DNA of 64,000 nt from Streptomyces sp. HUAS ZL42 (GTDB lineage: Bacteria > Actinomycetota > Actinomycetes > Streptomycetales > Streptomycetaceae). The notes under the pieces were generated by a model. That model did not search any database. It was not told where the DNA came from and saw only the letters and a list, made by a program, of their open reading frames with translations. Below, one piece after another: positions 51,296-61,054 of this stretch. Position numbers and translations under genes: made by a program. The DNA is taken from assembly GCF_040782645.1 (NCBI RefSeq), contig NZ_CP160403.1, forward strand, positions 5,491,001-5,555,000. Reading direction: 5' to 3'. How positions within the stretch are numbered: the stretch's first letter is position 1; each line of letters starts with the position of its first letter.

Positions 51296-52819
51296 TTAAC
51301 GCCCCGCGCCGTTCGTCCCCAGCCATCCGGCCAGCTTGCCGCCGCGGCCCACCGCGCGCAGCCGCTTCTCGGCCGCGTCCCGGACGGGATCCGTGGCGAC
51401 CACGAGCAGTTCGTCGCCGCGTCGCAGCACGGTCGTGGGCAGCGGAACGAACGACTTCCCGTCGCGGACGACGAGCGTGACCGCGGCCCCCGCCGGCAGC
51501 CGCAGCTCGTTGACCTCGACGCCGTGCATCTTCGACCCCTCGGGGATCGTGACCGACAGCAGATGCCCGCGCAGTCGCTCCAGGGGCGCGGACTCGATGC
51601 CCAGGTCGGTGGCCTCGGGTTCCTCGCCCAGGTCCAGCTTGCGGGCGAGCCACGGCAGGCTAGGCCCCTGGACGAAGGTGTAGACGACGACGAGGACGAA
51701 GACGATGTTGAAGATCCGTCGGCTGGCGTCGACCCCCTCCACCATGGGGATCGTCGCCAGGATGATGGGCACGGCGCCGCGCAGCCCGGCCCACGACATG
51801 AGCGTCTGCTCCTGCCACGGCACCCGGAACGGCGTCAGGCAGAGCACGACGCTCAGCGGCCGGGCCACCATGGTCAGTACGAGACCGATGGCCAGGCCGG
51901 GCCATACGTCGTCAACCATCTCGTGCGGCGTGACCAGCAGGCCGAGCAGGACGAACATGCCGATCTGGGCGATCCAGCCGAGCCCGTCGGCGAATCCGCG
52001 CGTGGCGGGCCAGTGGGGCAGCTTGGCGTTGCCAAGGACCATCGAGGCGAGGTACACGCCGAGGAAGCCGCTGCCGTGCGCGAGCGCGCCGGCCGCGTAC
52101 GCCGTGACCGCGATCGCCATGACGGCGATCGGGTAGAGGCCGGAGGCGGGCAGCGCGACGTGCCGCAGCGCCCAGGAGCCCAGCCAGCCCACCGCGAGAC
52201 CAATGGCCGCGCCGATGGCCAGTTCCAGCGCTATCTCGCCCAGCAGCAGGTACCAGTGCTCGATCGGGCCGGCCGTGGAGAAGGACACCACCAGGATGAC
52301 GACGGGAGCGTCGTTGAAGCCGGACTCGGCCTCCAGCGTGCCCGTCACGCGCGCGGGGAGGGGGATCTTCCGCAGCACCGAGAAGACCGCCGCCGCGTCC
52401 GTCGAGGAGACCACCGCGCCGATGATGAGCGACTGCCGCCACTCGAGCCCGATCAGGTAGTGGGCACTAGCGGCGGTGACGCCGACGCTCACGCCCACAC
52501 CGACCAGAGCCAGCACGGAGGCGGCCGGCAGGGCCGGCTCGATCTCCTTCCACTTCGTGCCGAGGCCGCCTTCGGCCAGGATCACGACGAGGGCCGCGTA
52601 TCCGATGACCTGGGTCAGTTCGGCGTTGTCGAAGTGGATGCCGCCGATGCCGTCCTGGCCCATGAGGATGCCGATCCCCAGGTAAACGAGCAGGCTGGGG
52701 AGCCCGCTGCGCGAGGAGATCCGGACCGCTGCCACGGCGGCGAGCAGGACGAGCGAGCAGACGAGGAGTAGCTGGTTGAGGTGGTGGACAGTCAGCGGCT
52801 GTTCCCTTCCCTGGCTCAC
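51296..52819 (-). CDS. Potassium/proton antiporter (CPA1, NhaP2/CvrA type) with TrkA-C domain
   Basis: A 507-residue membrane protein: about 13 helices (residues 12-395) with LLVYLGIGILMGQDGIG, GAVVSSTDAAAVFSVL and the ion-site ESGFNDAPVVILV containing the Asn-Asp pair, then a cytoplasmic TrkA-C (RCK C) domain (about 430-490, VNELRLPAGAAVTLVVRDGKSFVPLPTT in pieces). It should exchange K+ for H+ to control turgor or pH, gated by ligand binding to the RCK C domain. GTG 52819 is used as start; no good ribosome-binding site precedes it. Confidence 0.9.
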   Translation of the reverse strand: MSQGREQPLTVHHLNQLLLVCSLVLLAAVAAVRISSRSGLPSLLVYLGIGILMGQDGIGGIHFDNAELTQVIGYAALVVILAEGGLGTKWKEIEPALPAASVLALVGVGVSVGVTAASAHYLIGLEWRQSLIIGAVVSSTDAAAVFSVLRKIPLPARVTGTLEAESGFNDAPVVILVVSFSTAGPIEHWYLLLGEIALELAIGAAIGLAVGWLGSWALRHVALPASGLYPIAVMAIAVTAYAAGALAHGSGFLGVYLASMVLGNAKLPHWPATRGFADGLGWIAQIGMFVLLGLLVTPHEMVDDVWPGLAIGLVLTMVARPLSVVLCLTPFRVPWQEQTLMSWAGLRGAVPIILATIPMVEGVDASRRIFNIVFVLVVVYTFVQGPSLPWLARKLDLGEEPEATDLGIESAPLERLRGHLLSVTIPEGSKMHGVEVNELRLPAGAAVTLVVRDGKSFVPLPTTVLRRGDELLVVATDPVRDAAEKRLRAVGRGGKLAGWLGTNGAGR

Positions 52820-53062
52820 GCGTGAGGCACGCGCGCGTGAACGCTCCCGTACACATCGGACACGAGGCTGGGCGCGTTCGCACCCAAGTACTTCGTTACC
52901 TTACCTAACTCTTGACGATTTCTTGACGCTTGCCGAGGCAAGATCGAACGCCCGTGCCCACCGCTTCTCGACTCCGCGTCAAGTGGCGCGAGGCCCTGCG
53001 CCTATGGTTGCTCCAGCACTCCAGGACCGCCTGCCGCTCGCGTTAGGACAGCAAGGACAGCG

Positions 53063-55834
53063 ATGCCCCCCAACACCACCGCCTCAACGGGTCACAAGCC
53101 CGGCAAGTCCGGCAGGAAGAAGGGGCGAAAAGCCCGTCTGATCGTTCTCGTCCTGGTGCTGGCCGTCGTCGGCGGGCTCGCCTTCGGCGCGTACTGGTCC
53201 ATCAGCACCGTGCGCGCCTCCTTCCCGCAGACGAAGGGCTCAATCACACTCGAGGGCCTGTCGGGCCCCGTCGAGGTCAAGCGCGACGGCTACGGCATCC
53301 CGCAGATCTACGCCTCCTCCGACGAGGACCTGTTCATGGCGCAGGGCTACGTCCAGGCGCAGGACCGGTTCTACGAGATGGACGTGCGCAGGCACATGAC
53401 CTCCGGGCGTCTGTCGGAGATGTTCGGCAAGAGCCAGGTCGAGAACGACGAGTTCCTGCGCACTCTGGGCTGGGACCGGGTCGCCGGGCAGGAGTACGAC
53501 ACCAAGCTGTCCGCCGCCACGAAGAAGTACCTCCAGGCGTACGCCAAGGGGGTCAACGCCTACCTGAAGGGCAAGGACGGCGAGGACATCTCCCTGGAGT
53601 ACGCGGCCCTCGGCTTCACCAACGACTACAAGCCCGCGCAGTGGACGCCGGTCGACTCGATCTCCTGGCTGAAGGCGATGGCCTGGGACCTGCGCGGCAA
53701 CATGCAGGACGAGATCGACCGCGCCCTGATGACCAGCCGCCTCGGCCCCAAGGAGATCGCCGCGCTGTACCCGGAGTACCCGTACAGCCAGAACGAGGCG
53801 ATCGTCCAGGAGGGCCAGTACGACGAGCTCACCAAGACCTTCGAGCAGGAGGGCGGCACCAGCGGCACCGGCGGCACGTCCACGAACGGCACGACGGGCA
53901 CTGGGGCCACGGCCTCGTCCGCGGGCACCTCGGCCCTGCAGAGCCAGCTGTCGGGCCTCTACAACGTCCTGGACGACCTGCCGACGGCCGTCGGGGTGAA
54001 CGGCAGCGGCATCGGCTCCAACTCGTGGGTCGTCGCCGGGAAGTACACCATCACCGGCAAGCCGCTGCTGGCCAACGACCCGCACCTGTCGGCCTCGCTG
54101 CCGTCCGTCTGGTACCAGATGGGCCTGCACTGCCGCACCGTCTCCGACAAATGCCAGTACGACGTCACCGGCTACACCTTCGCGGGCATGCCCGGCGTGA
54201 TCATCGGCCACAACAAGAACATCGCCTGGGGCATGACCAACTCGGGCGTCGACGTCACCGACCTCTATCTGGAGAAGCTCTCCGGTGGCGGCTATCTGTA
54301 CGACGGCAAGGTGAGGCCCTTCACCTCGCGCGAGGAGACCATCAAGGTCGCCGGCGGAACGCCCAAGAAGATCGTCGTCCGGGAGACCAACAACGGACCC
54401 CTGCTGTCCGACCGCGACGACGAACTCGTGAAGGTCGGCAAGAAGGCCACCGTCAACACCGCGGCGCCCGACCGCGGCGACGGCTACGGCGTCGCCCTGC
54501 GCTGGACGGCACTGGACGCGGGCACCTCCATGGACGCCGTCTTCGCGATGGACAAGGCGGCCGACTGGAACGACTTCCGTGCGGCGGCCAGGCTCTTCGA
54601 CGTCCCCTCGCAGAACCTCGTCTACGCCGACACCGAGGACCACATCGGCTACACGCTGCCCGGAAAGATCCCCACGCGCGCGTCGGGCGACGACGGCTCG
54701 ATCCCGGCGCCGGGCTGGGACTCCAAGTACAGCTGGACCGGCTACATCAAGTTCGACGAGCTGCCCTACGAGCTCGACCCCGAGCGCGGCTACATCGTCA
54801 CCGCCAACCAGGCCGTCGTCGACAAGGACAAGTACCCCTACACGCTCACCACGGACTGGGGCTACGGCACCCGCAGCCAGCGGATAAGCGACCTGATCGA
54901 GTCGAAGACCAAGGGCGGCGGCAAGATCTCCACGGACGACATGCGCCAGATGCAGCTGGACAACAGCAGCGAGATCGCCAAGCTGCTCGTGCCCAAGCTG
55001 CTGGCGATCGACGTCGGTGACAAGGACGTCCGCGAGGCGCAGAAGCTCCTCGAGGGCTGGGACTACACCCAGGACGCCGACTCGGCGGCCGCCGCCTACT
55101 TCAACGCGGTGTGGCGCAACATCCTCAAGCTCGCCTTCGGCAACAAGCTGCCCAAGGAACTGCGGGTCAAGGGCCAGTGCCTGTGGGTCGAGCCGATCGA
55201 CACCACCGGCCCGGTGGACGACACCGACAAGGTGCGCGAATGCGGCGAGCGTGACGCCGACCAGGCGCAGCCGGACGGCGGCGACCGCTGGTTCGAAGTG
55301 GTGCGCAGCCTCATGGACGACGAGGACAGCGACTGGTGGAAGACGCCGGCCGGAGTGGGCGACCGTCCCAAGGCCGACAACCGCGACGAACTGTTCAAGC
55401 GCGCCATGATCGACGCCCGCTGGGAGCTGACCTCCAAGCTCGGCAAGGACATCGACAGCTGGAGCTGGGGCCGGCTGCACCGCCTCTTCCTGAAGAACCA
55501 GACCCTGGGCACCGAGGGTCCCGGCTTCCTGCGGTACGTCCTCAACCGCGGCCCGTGGAAGCTCAGCGGCGGGGAGGCCACGGTCAACGCGACCGGCTGG
55601 AACGCCGCCGGCGGCTACGGCGTCGTATGGGTGCCGTCGATGCGGATGGTGGTCAACCTCTCCGATCTCGACAAGTCGAAGTGGATCAGCCTCACCGGCG
55701 CCTCCGGTCACGCCTACAGCGCGCACTACACCGACCAGACCGAGAAATGGGCCAAGGGCGAACTGCTGGACTGGGCCTACTCGTCCAAGGCCGTAGACGA
55801 CAGCACCAGGGACACGCTCGTGCTGAAGCCATGA
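53063..55834 (+). CDS. Penicillin acylase family (Ntn-hydrolase) protein, membrane-anchored or exported
   Basis: A 923-residue protein. A basic start and a hydrophobic helix (about 25-47) act as signal or anchor. The alpha chain part (about 60-290) begins VEVKRDGYGIPQIYA and has QAQDRFYEMDVRRH. A Gly/Thr/Ser-rich spacer (GGTSGTGGTSTNGTTGTGA) follows, then the processing site GIG-Ser319-NSWVV; Ser319 becomes the N-terminal nucleophile of the beta chain. KPLLANDPHL and the conserved Asn in GYIVTANQAVVD also match. Family members hydrolyse penicillins, cephalosporins or acyl-homoserine lactones; the real substrate is unknown. A short basic linker precedes the helix. It ends at a terminator palindrome. 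Confidence 0.92.
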   Translation: MPPNTTASTGHKPGKSGRKKGRKARLIVLVLVLAVVGGLAFGAYWSISTVRASFPQTKGSITLEGLSGPVEVKRDGYGIPQIYASSDEDLFMAQGYVQAQDRFYEMDVRRHMTSGRLSEMFGKSQVENDEFLRTLGWDRVAGQEYDTKLSAATKKYLQAYAKGVNAYLKGKDGEDISLEYAALGFTNDYKPAQWTPVDSISWLKAMAWDLRGNMQDEIDRALMTSRLGPKEIAALYPEYPYSQNEAIVQEGQYDELTKTFEQEGGTSGTGGTSTNGTTGTGATASSAGTSALQSQLSGLYNVLDDLPTAVGVNGSGIGSNSWVVAGKYTITGKPLLANDPHLSASLPSVWYQMGLHCRTVSDKCQYDVTGYTFAGMPGVIIGHNKNIAWGMTNSGVDVTDLYLEKLSGGGYLYDGKVRPFTSREETIKVAGGTPKKIVVRETNNGPLLSDRDDELVKVGKKATVNTAAPDRGDGYGVALRWTALDAGTSMDAVFAMDKAADWNDFRAAARLFDVPSQNLVYADTEDHIGYTLPGKIPTRASGDDGSIPAPGWDSKYSWTGYIKFDELPYELDPERGYIVTANQAVVDKDKYPYTLTTDWGYGTRSQRISDLIESKTKGGGKISTDDMRQMQLDNSSEIAKLLVPKLLAIDVGDKDVREAQKLLEGWDYTQDADSAAAAYFNAVWRNILKLAFGNKLPKELRVKGQCLWVEPIDTTGPVDDTDKVRECGERDADQAQPDGGDRWFEVVRSLMDDEDSDWWKTPAGVGDRPKADNRDELFKRAMIDARWELTSKLGKDIDSWSWGRLHRLFLKNQTLGTEGPGFLRYVLNRGPWKLSGGEATVNATGWNAAGGYGVVWVPSMRMVVNLSDLDKSKWISLTGASGHAYSAHYTDQTEKWAKGELLDWAYSSKAVDDSTRDTLVLKP

Positions 55835-55853
55835 GTCACTGAAGGCGAATTGC

Positions 55854-55891
55854 CGAAGGGGCCCTCCACGCGCGCGTGGAGGGCCCCTTCG
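55854..55891. terminator. 38-bp perfect palindrome between converging genes
   Basis: Bases 55854-55872 are the exact reverse complement of 55873-55891 (19 base pairs, essentially no loop). It lies between the convergent penicillin acylase and 5-formyl-THF cyclo-ligase genes and can terminate both. Confidence 0.85.
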
Positions 55892-55914
55892 CACGGAAGG
55901 CGTGCGGGGTCGGA

Positions 55915-56535
55915 TCAGGCGGTCCCGAAACGGCGTACACCCGACGGTGTCACCACCGCGTGCACCGGCCGGTCGTGCGCCTCCTCCGGAACGTGCTCGA
56001 CGATCTCGGAGTCGTACAGCAGCACCACCAGCGCGGAGCGTGCGCCCGAGCGTTCCAGACGCGCGAGGACGCGGTCGTACGATCCCCCTCCGCGCCCCAG
56101 ACGCATACCGCGCGAGTCGACCGCGACTCCCGGCAGCAGCACGACATCGGCGCTCGTCACGGCGTCCGGGCCGAGGCGTTCGCCGGCGGGCTCCAAGAGG
56201 GCCATTTTTCCGCCGTGTTGGACACGTGTGAGGGAGCCCTCACCGCCGTACACGCCCCAGTCCAGGTCGTTGTCGGGCAGCAGAGCGGGGAGCAGGACAC
56301 GCACCCCCCGCGCGCGCAGTGCGTCCAGCAGTGCGAGTGTTCCGGGTTCGCTCCCCACGGAGACGTATGCCGCCACCGTGCGCGCGCGTGCCAGCTCGGG
56401 CAGTTCCAGCGCCCGCTCGGCCAGCGCGGCGGCCGTCTGCTGCATGTCAGACGCCGTCAACCTGTTCCTCACCGCGAGGAACTCTCGCCGCAACATACGC
56501 TTGCCAGACTCGGCGGCGCGTCCGCTGTGACTCAC
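55915..56535 (-). CDS. 5-formyltetrahydrofolate cyclo-ligase
   Basis: A 206-residue enzyme that uses ATP to convert 5-formyl-THF to 5,10-methenyl-THF. It has the N-terminal RREFLAVRNRLT helix and the C-terminal family motif LLPGVAVDSRGMRLGRGGGSYDR with the ATP-binding Gly-rich loop. The start is GTG 56535. Divergent from galU; this gene pair, followed by glp, is a conserved actinobacterial arrangement. Confidence 0.92.
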   Translation of the reverse strand: MSHSGRAAESGKRMLRREFLAVRNRLTASDMQQTAAALAERALELPELARARTVAAYVSVGSEPGTLALLDALRARGVRVLLPALLPDNDLDWGVYGGEGSLTRVQHGGKMALLEPAGERLGPDAVTSADVVLLPGVAVDSRGMRLGRGGGSYDRVLARLERSGARSALVVLLYDSEIVEHVPEEAHDRPVHAVVTPSGVRRFGTA

Positions 56536-56627
56536 CTGTGCTCCCGTATCGATCCAATGTGCTCATATGGGAATGATTGATCCGGAGCCGAAGATTCCCC
56601 GCAAACGCACCGGATAAGGTTGCGGGC

Positions 56628-57539
56628 ATGACTCAGTCGCACCCCAGGATCAGCAAGGCTGTCATCCCCGCGGCCGGCCTCGGTACCCGGTTCCTTCCGG
56701 CGACCAAGGCCACTCCGAAGGAGATGCTGCCGGTCGTCGACAAGCCGGCGATCCAGTACGTGGTCGAGGAGGCCGTAGCGGCCGGCCTCGACGACGTTCT
56801 GATGATCACGGGCCGCAACAAGCGGCCCCTCGAGGACCACTTCGACCGCAACTACGAGCTCGAGTCGGCCCTCCAGAAGAAGGGCGACGCCGGCCGCCTC
56901 GCCAAGGTCCAGGAGTCCAGCGACCTCGCGACCATGCACTACGTGCGTCAGGGCGACCCCAGGGGCCTCGGCCACGCGGTCCTGTGCGCCGCACCGCACG
57001 TCGGGCACGAGCCCTTCGCCGTGCTGCTCGGCGACGACCTGATCGATGCGCGCGACCCGCTGCTCAAGCGGATGATCGAAGTCCAGGGGCAGCACGGGGG
57101 CAGCGTCATCGCCCTGATGGAGGTCGCGCCCGAGCAGATCCACCTCTACGGCTGTGCCGTCGTCGAGGAGACCGAGGACAGCGACGTGGTCAAGGTGAGC
57201 GGCCTGGTCGAGAAGCCCGACGCGGCGGACGCCCCGTCGAACTACGCGGTCATCGGCCGCTACGTCCTCGACCCGCACATCTTCGACATACTGCGCAAAA
57301 CCGAGCCCGGCCGGGGCAACGAGATCCAGCTCACCGACGCCCTGCAGCAGCTCGCCCAGGACGAGAAGGTCGGCGGTCCCGTGCACGGCGTCGTCTTCAA
57401 GGGCCGCCGTTACGACACCGGCGACCGCGGCGACTATCTGCGTGCCATTGTCAGACTCGCGTGCGAACGTGAAGACCTGGGCCCGGACTTCCGGACCTGG
57501 CTTCGCAGTTACGTAGCCGAGGAGATGCAGCAACATTGA
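56628..57539 (+). CDS. galU: UTP-glucose-1-phosphate uridylyltransferase
   Basis: A 303-residue nucleotidyltransferase that makes UDP-glucose from UTP and glucose 1-phosphate, for glycan and trehalose synthesis. Motifs: KAVIPAAGLGTRFLPATKATPKEML (in pieces: AVIPAAGLGTRFLPATKA, PKEMLPVVDKP), LLGDDLID, SGLVEKPD and GNEIQLTDAL. ATG 56628 follows AAGG by eight bases. Its TGA overlaps the TTG start of glp by two bases, so translation is coupled. Confidence 0.96.
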   Translation: MTQSHPRISKAVIPAAGLGTRFLPATKATPKEMLPVVDKPAIQYVVEEAVAAGLDDVLMITGRNKRPLEDHFDRNYELESALQKKGDAGRLAKVQESSDLATMHYVRQGDPRGLGHAVLCAAPHVGHEPFAVLLGDDLIDARDPLLKRMIEVQGQHGGSVIALMEVAPEQIHLYGCAVVEETEDSDVVKVSGLVEKPDAADAPSNYAVIGRYVLDPHIFDILRKTEPGRGNEIQLTDALQQLAQDEKVGGPVHGVVFKGRRYDTGDRGDYLRAIVRLACEREDLGPDFRTWLRSYVAEEMQQH

Positions 57540-58858
57540 GCAGCGCCGCGCCCCGCACCACCGGTCAGGAACACCTCTGGTCGGTGGACGAGCACCTGGA
57601 GGACATCCTCGCGACCGTCCGCCCCCTGGAGCCCATCGAGCTGCAACTGCTCGACGCCCAGGGCTGCGTACTGGTCGAGGACGTCACGGTGCCGGTCTCA
57701 CTCCCGCCGTTCGACAACAGCTCCATGGACGGGTACGCGGTGCGGGTCGCGGATGTCGCGGGCGCGAGCGAGGAGTTCCCGGCGGTCCTGGACGTCGTCG
57801 GGGACGTCGCGGCCGGCCACGCCGAGCCGCTCCACGTGGGACCGGGCCAGGCCGCCCGCATCATGACCGGTGCGCCGCTGCCGCCCGGCGCCGAGACGGT
57901 GGTCCCCGTGGAGTGGACCGACGGAGGACTCGGCGAGGGGCCGGTGAGCGGGATGCGCGCCCGCAGCCTGTCCGCCGACGGCGACACCGGGTACGTGCGC
58001 GTGTACCGGCCGGCCGAGGCGCGCGCCCATGTGCGCGCGACGGGCAGCGACGTGAAGGCCGGGGACCGTGCCCTCGAGGCGGGCACGGTCCTCGGGCCTC
58101 CGCAGATCGCGCTGCTCGCCGCGATCGGACGCGGCTCGGTACGCGTACGCCCGCGCCCGCGTGTGGTCGTCATGTCCACCGGCAGCGAGCTCGTCCAGCC
58201 CGGCGAGGAGCTGGGCAGCGGCCAGATCTACGACTCCAACAGCTTCGCCCTCACCGCGGCCGCCCGCGACGCCGGCGCCATCGCCTACCGGGTGGGCGCC
58301 GTCGCCGACGACGCCGAGACGCTCCGCTCCACCATCGAGGACCAGCTCGTCCGCGCCGACCTCATGGTCACCACGGGCGGCGTGAGCGTCGGGGCGTACG
58401 ACGTCGTCAAGGAGGCCCTCTCGCACGTCGGCGACGAGGACGAGGCGGGCAGCGGCATCGAGTTCCGCAAGCTCGCCATGCAGCCGGGCAAGCCCCAGGG
58501 CTTCGGCTCCATCGGCCCCGACCACACGCCGCTGCTGGCCCTGCCCGGCAATCCGGTGTCGTCGTACGTCTCCTTCGAGCTGTTCGTCCGCCCCGCGATC
58601 CGCACCCTCATGGGCCTCGGGGACGTCCACCGGCCCACCACCCGGGCGACCCTCACTTCGGACAAGGCGCTGACCTCGCCGAAGGGGCGCCGGCAGTTCC
58701 TGCGCGGCACGTACGCCGACGGCGCCGTCACCCCGGTCGGCGGAGCCGGATCGCACCTGGTCGCGGCCCTCGCACACGCCGACGCGCTGATCGTCGTCCC
58801 CGAGGACGTGGAGTCCGTCGAGCCCGGCACCGAGGTCGAGGTGGTCCTGCTCGGCTAG
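57536..58858 (+). CDS. glp: Gephyrin-like MoeA-family protein (Glp), molybdopterin molybdotransferase fold
   Basis: A 440-residue MoeA-family protein. It has the MoeA domains: N-terminal linker ([21 protein letters not shown]), [17 protein letters not shown], the MPT-binding MogA-like domain with [25 protein letters not shown] and [26 protein letters not shown] and [18 protein letters not shown], then the C-terminal beta domain. It starts at TTG 57536, overlapping the galU stop. In Corynebacterium the equivalent protein, Glp, encoded between galU and a rimJ-type gene, binds FtsZ and the membrane protein GlpR. The same neighbours and a SepX/GlpR gene occur here, so a division role is likely besides or instead of molybdenum insertion. 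Confidence 0.88.
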   Translation: MSSAAPRTTGQEHLWSVDEHLEDILATVRPLEPIELQLLDAQGCVLVEDVTVPVSLPPFDNSSMDGYAVRVADVAGASEEFPAVLDVVGDVAAGHAEPLHVGPGQAARIMTGAPLPPGAETVVPVEWTDGGLGEGPVSGMRARSLSADGDTGYVRVYRPAEARAHVRATGSDVKAGDRALEAGTVLGPPQIALLAAIGRGSVRVRPRPRVVVMSTGSELVQPGEELGSGQIYDSNSFALTAAARDAGAIAYRVGAVADDAETLRSTIEDQLVRADLMVTTGGVSVGAYDVVKEALSHVGDEDEAGSGIEFRKLAMQPGKPQGFGSIGPDHTPLLALPGNPVSSYVSFELFVRPAIRTLMGLGDVHRPTTRATLTSDKALTSPKGRRQFLRGTYADGAVTPVGGAGSHLVAALAHADALIVVPEDVESVEPGTEVEVVLLG

Positions 58859-58863
58859 TGCCC

Positions 58864-59068
58864 GTCCGGCGGATCAGGCGGCAGGAAAGCGGCGGCGCCG
58901 GTCCTGTGCCGGTGAGTGGGGCGATGGGGCGCCTCCCGCGCGAGGTTGTTCGAGCGGGGGGCGTGCAGCTGCAAGGCGGAGAGACAGTCGTAGCGGGGCT
59001 TCGGCGACCGACGACCACGCGGCGGATGCGCGTGCCGGGCCCGGCGGCCGCGGCATGATCCGCCGGAC
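58864..59068. mobile_element. MITE-like element with 13-bp terminal inverted repeats
   Basis: GTCCGGCGGATCA (58864-58876) and its exact reverse complement (59056-59068) bound a 205-base stretch with no gene in the 346-bp gap between glp and moaC. The outer three bases are also nearly symmetric (CCC and CCT). Ends of this sequence type are, as far as I recall, repeated in Streptomyces genomes as ends of IS elements. No transposase is inside. The rest of the gap (59069-59204) is the moaC leader. Confidence 0.6.
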
Positions 59069-59204
59069 AGGCCCCGGGACGCGTGCGTGCGCGTCCGTGC
59101 GCCGGTCCTGGTCCGTTGCGGGCGCCGGCATAGGGGTACCGTGTCGCGCACAGCAGGCCCGTGCGCCGCACCGCGACGGGCCCGGACCGGGAGCGCCACA
59201 CACC

Positions 59205-59717
59205 ATGACTGTGCCTTCCCGGGGGGAGACCCCCGGACCCCCTGTGCAGGAACGGCTGACGCACATCGACGACGCGGGGGCCGCCCGCATGGTCGACGTG
59301 TCCGGCAAGGACGTGACCGCGCGCACCGCTCGTGCGAGCGGACGCGTCCTGGTCTCGCCGCGCGTGGTCGAGCTGCTGCGCGGCGAAGGGGTTCCCAAGG
59401 GGGACGCCCTGGCGACGGCGCGGATCGCGGGCATCATGGGCGCCAAGCGCACGCCGGACCTGATCCCGCTGTGCCACCCGTTGTCGGTGTCCGGTGTGAA
59501 ACTGGATCTGTCGGTCGCGGACGACGCCGTGGAGATCCTTGCCACAGTGAAGACGACCGACCGCACGGGCGTCGAGATGGAGGCCCTCACGGCGGTCTCC
59601 GTCGCCGCGCTCACCGTGATCGACATGGTCAAGGCGGTCGACAAGGGAGCGGTCATCACGGACGTTCGCGTGGAGGAGAAGACGGGCGGCAAGTCGGGCG
59701 ACTGGAGCCGGGAATGA
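59205..59717 (+). CDS. moaC: Cyclic pyranopterin monophosphate synthase MoaC
   Basis: A 170-residue protein for the first stage of molybdenum cofactor synthesis, making cPMP with MoaA. Motifs: [21 protein letters not shown] (in pieces [15 protein letters not shown]), [19 protein letters not shown] and [21 protein letters not shown] with the family Lys/Asp residues. ATG 59205 start with no clear Shine-Dalgarno sequence; a GTG at about 59247 is an alternative. Its TGA overlaps the mogA ATG (ATGA). Confidence 0.95.
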   Translation: MTVPSRGETPGPPVQERLTHIDDAGAARMVDVSGKDVTARTARASGRVLVSPRVVELLRGEGVPKGDALATARIAGIMGAKRTPDLIPLCHPLSVSGVKLDLSVADDAVEILATVKTTDRTGVEMEALTAVSVAALTVIDMVKAVDKGAVITDVRVEEKTGGKSGDWSRE

Positions 59718-60220
59718 CGTATCGCGCTCTCGTGGTCACCGCCTCCAACAGGGCGGCCGCCGGGGTGTACGAGGACAAGGGCGGCCCGCTGATCGCCGAC
59801 GGCCTGAAGCGCTTCGGGTTCGACGTCGACGGGCCGCAGATCGTCCCCGACGGCGACCCGGTGGAGGCGGCCCTGCGCGCCGGCGCGGAGGCCGGCTACG
59901 ACGTCGTCGTCACGACGGGAGGCACCGGGCTGTCGCCCACCGACCGCACACCCGAGGCGACCCGCGAGGTGATCGACTTCGAGGTGCCGGGCATCGCGGA
60001 GGCCATCCGGACGTTCGGACTGCAGAAGGTGCCCACCGCGGCGCTCTCCCGGGGCCTGGCCGGAGTGGCGGGACGGACGCTGATCGTCAATCTGCCGGGT
60101 TCCACCGGCGGGGTGCGCGACGGACTGGCCGTCCTGGAGCCCCTGCTGGTCCACGCCGTCGACCAGATCCGCGGCGGCGACCACCCCAGACCCGATGCCG
60201 GCAGTGGGGGTGCGAGCTGA
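59714..60220 (+). CDS. mogA: MogA/MoaB-family molybdopterin adenylyltransferase
   Basis: A 168-residue protein that adenylates molybdopterin before molybdenum insertion. Motifs: [40 protein letters not shown] and [16 protein letters not shown]. It overlaps moaC by four bases and its TGA overlaps the presumed CTG start of the next gene. It is short, like the stand-alone bacterial enzymes. Confidence 0.93.
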   Translation: MTYRALVVTASNRAAAGVYEDKGGPLIADGLKRFGFDVDGPQIVPDGDPVEAALRAGAEAGYDVVVTTGGTGLSPTDRTPEATREVIDFEVPGIAEAIRTFGLQKVPTAALSRGLAGVAGRTLIVNLPGSTGGVRDGLAVLEPLLVHAVDQIRGGDHPRPDAGSGGAS

Positions 60221-60870
60221 ACAGCCCATCCTGGCCCGTCGTACTCGCGGAGGGCGATGTCGTCCTCCGGCCGATAAAGCTGCGCGACCAGCGGGCCTGG
60301 CGCGAGGTCAACCGGCGCAACCGGGACTGGCTGCGGCGCTGGGAGGCGACCATACCGCCGCCCACGCCCAGCGGGCCGGTCGCGCACCGGCCCACGTACC
60401 GCCAGATGGTCCGGCATCTGCGGTCCGAGGCGAACTCGGGCCGGATGCTGCCGTTCGTCATCGAGTACCAGGGGCGGCTCGTAGGGCAGTTGACGGTCGC
60501 CGGAATCACGTGGGGCTCGATGTGCTCCGGGCACGTCGGTTACTGGGTGGACGAGGCGGTGGCCGGTCGAGGCGTGATGCCGACGGCTGTGGCGCTCGTC
60601 GTGGACCACTGTTTCCGGACCGTCGGACTGCACCGCATCGAGGTCTGCATTCGCCCCGAGAACGGGCCCAGCCGCCGGGTCGTCGAGAAACTCGGATTCC
60701 GTGAGGAGGGGCTCAGGCCCCGTTATCTCCACATCGACGGAGCCTGGCGCGACCACCTCGTCTTCGCACTCACCGCCGAAGAAGTACCGGAAGGTCTGCT
60801 CGCCCGCTGGCGCCGCACCCGCTCGCAGCAGCCCCGGAACCCGCAGAACACACCGGGGAATCCCGCCTAG
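60217..60870 (+). CDS. RimJ-type GNAT N-acetyltransferase, probable CTG start
   Basis: About 217 residues of a GNAT protein of the ribosomal-protein-alanine acetyltransferase group: VVLAEGDVVLRPIKLRDQRAWREVNRRNRDWL (in pieces VVLRPIKLRDQRAW, REVNRRNRDWL), the acetyl-CoA loop VAGRGVMPTAVALVVDH and the C-terminal ENGPSRRVVEKLGFREEGLRPRYL (NGPSRRVVEKLGFREE, LHIDGAWRDHLVF). No ATG, GTG or TTG lies in frame upstream of the conserved N-terminus. CTG 60217 overlaps the mogA stop (CTGA) and follows GGGGG, so a CTG start is the best explanation; ATG 60406 would delete conserved sequence. It is part of the conserved galU-glp-rimJ-sepX order. Confidence 0.88.
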   Translation: MNSPSWPVVLAEGDVVLRPIKLRDQRAWREVNRRNRDWLRRWEATIPPPTPSGPVAHRPTYRQMVRHLRSEANSGRMLPFVIEYQGRLVGQLTVAGITWGSMCSGHVGYWVDEAVAGRGVMPTAVALVVDHCFRTVGLHRIEVCIRPENGPSRRVVEKLGFREEGLRPRYLHIDGAWRDHLVFALTAEEVPEGLLARWRRTRSQQPRNPQNTPGNPA

Positions 60871-61054
60871 ACCGAAAATTGAATACGTGTTCGAAATTGA
60901 TCGGTTGTTGACCGTCTCAGGGCCTTGAATTCCCGCCCATGACGGCCTGCTGATCGTCTTGGTCACAAAAAAAGCTCGAAATATCAGCCAGATCGTGCGA
61001 CACACCGGCGCAATTGGCGGATGGCCTCGCGCAAACCCCTCTACCGTGTGAGCT

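Noticed and set aside
57536..58858. Annotating the MoeA homologue only as a molybdenum-cofactor enzyme
   Set aside because: Gene order with galU, a RimJ-type gene and SepX points to the Glp division protein. Both roles are kept open in the entry.
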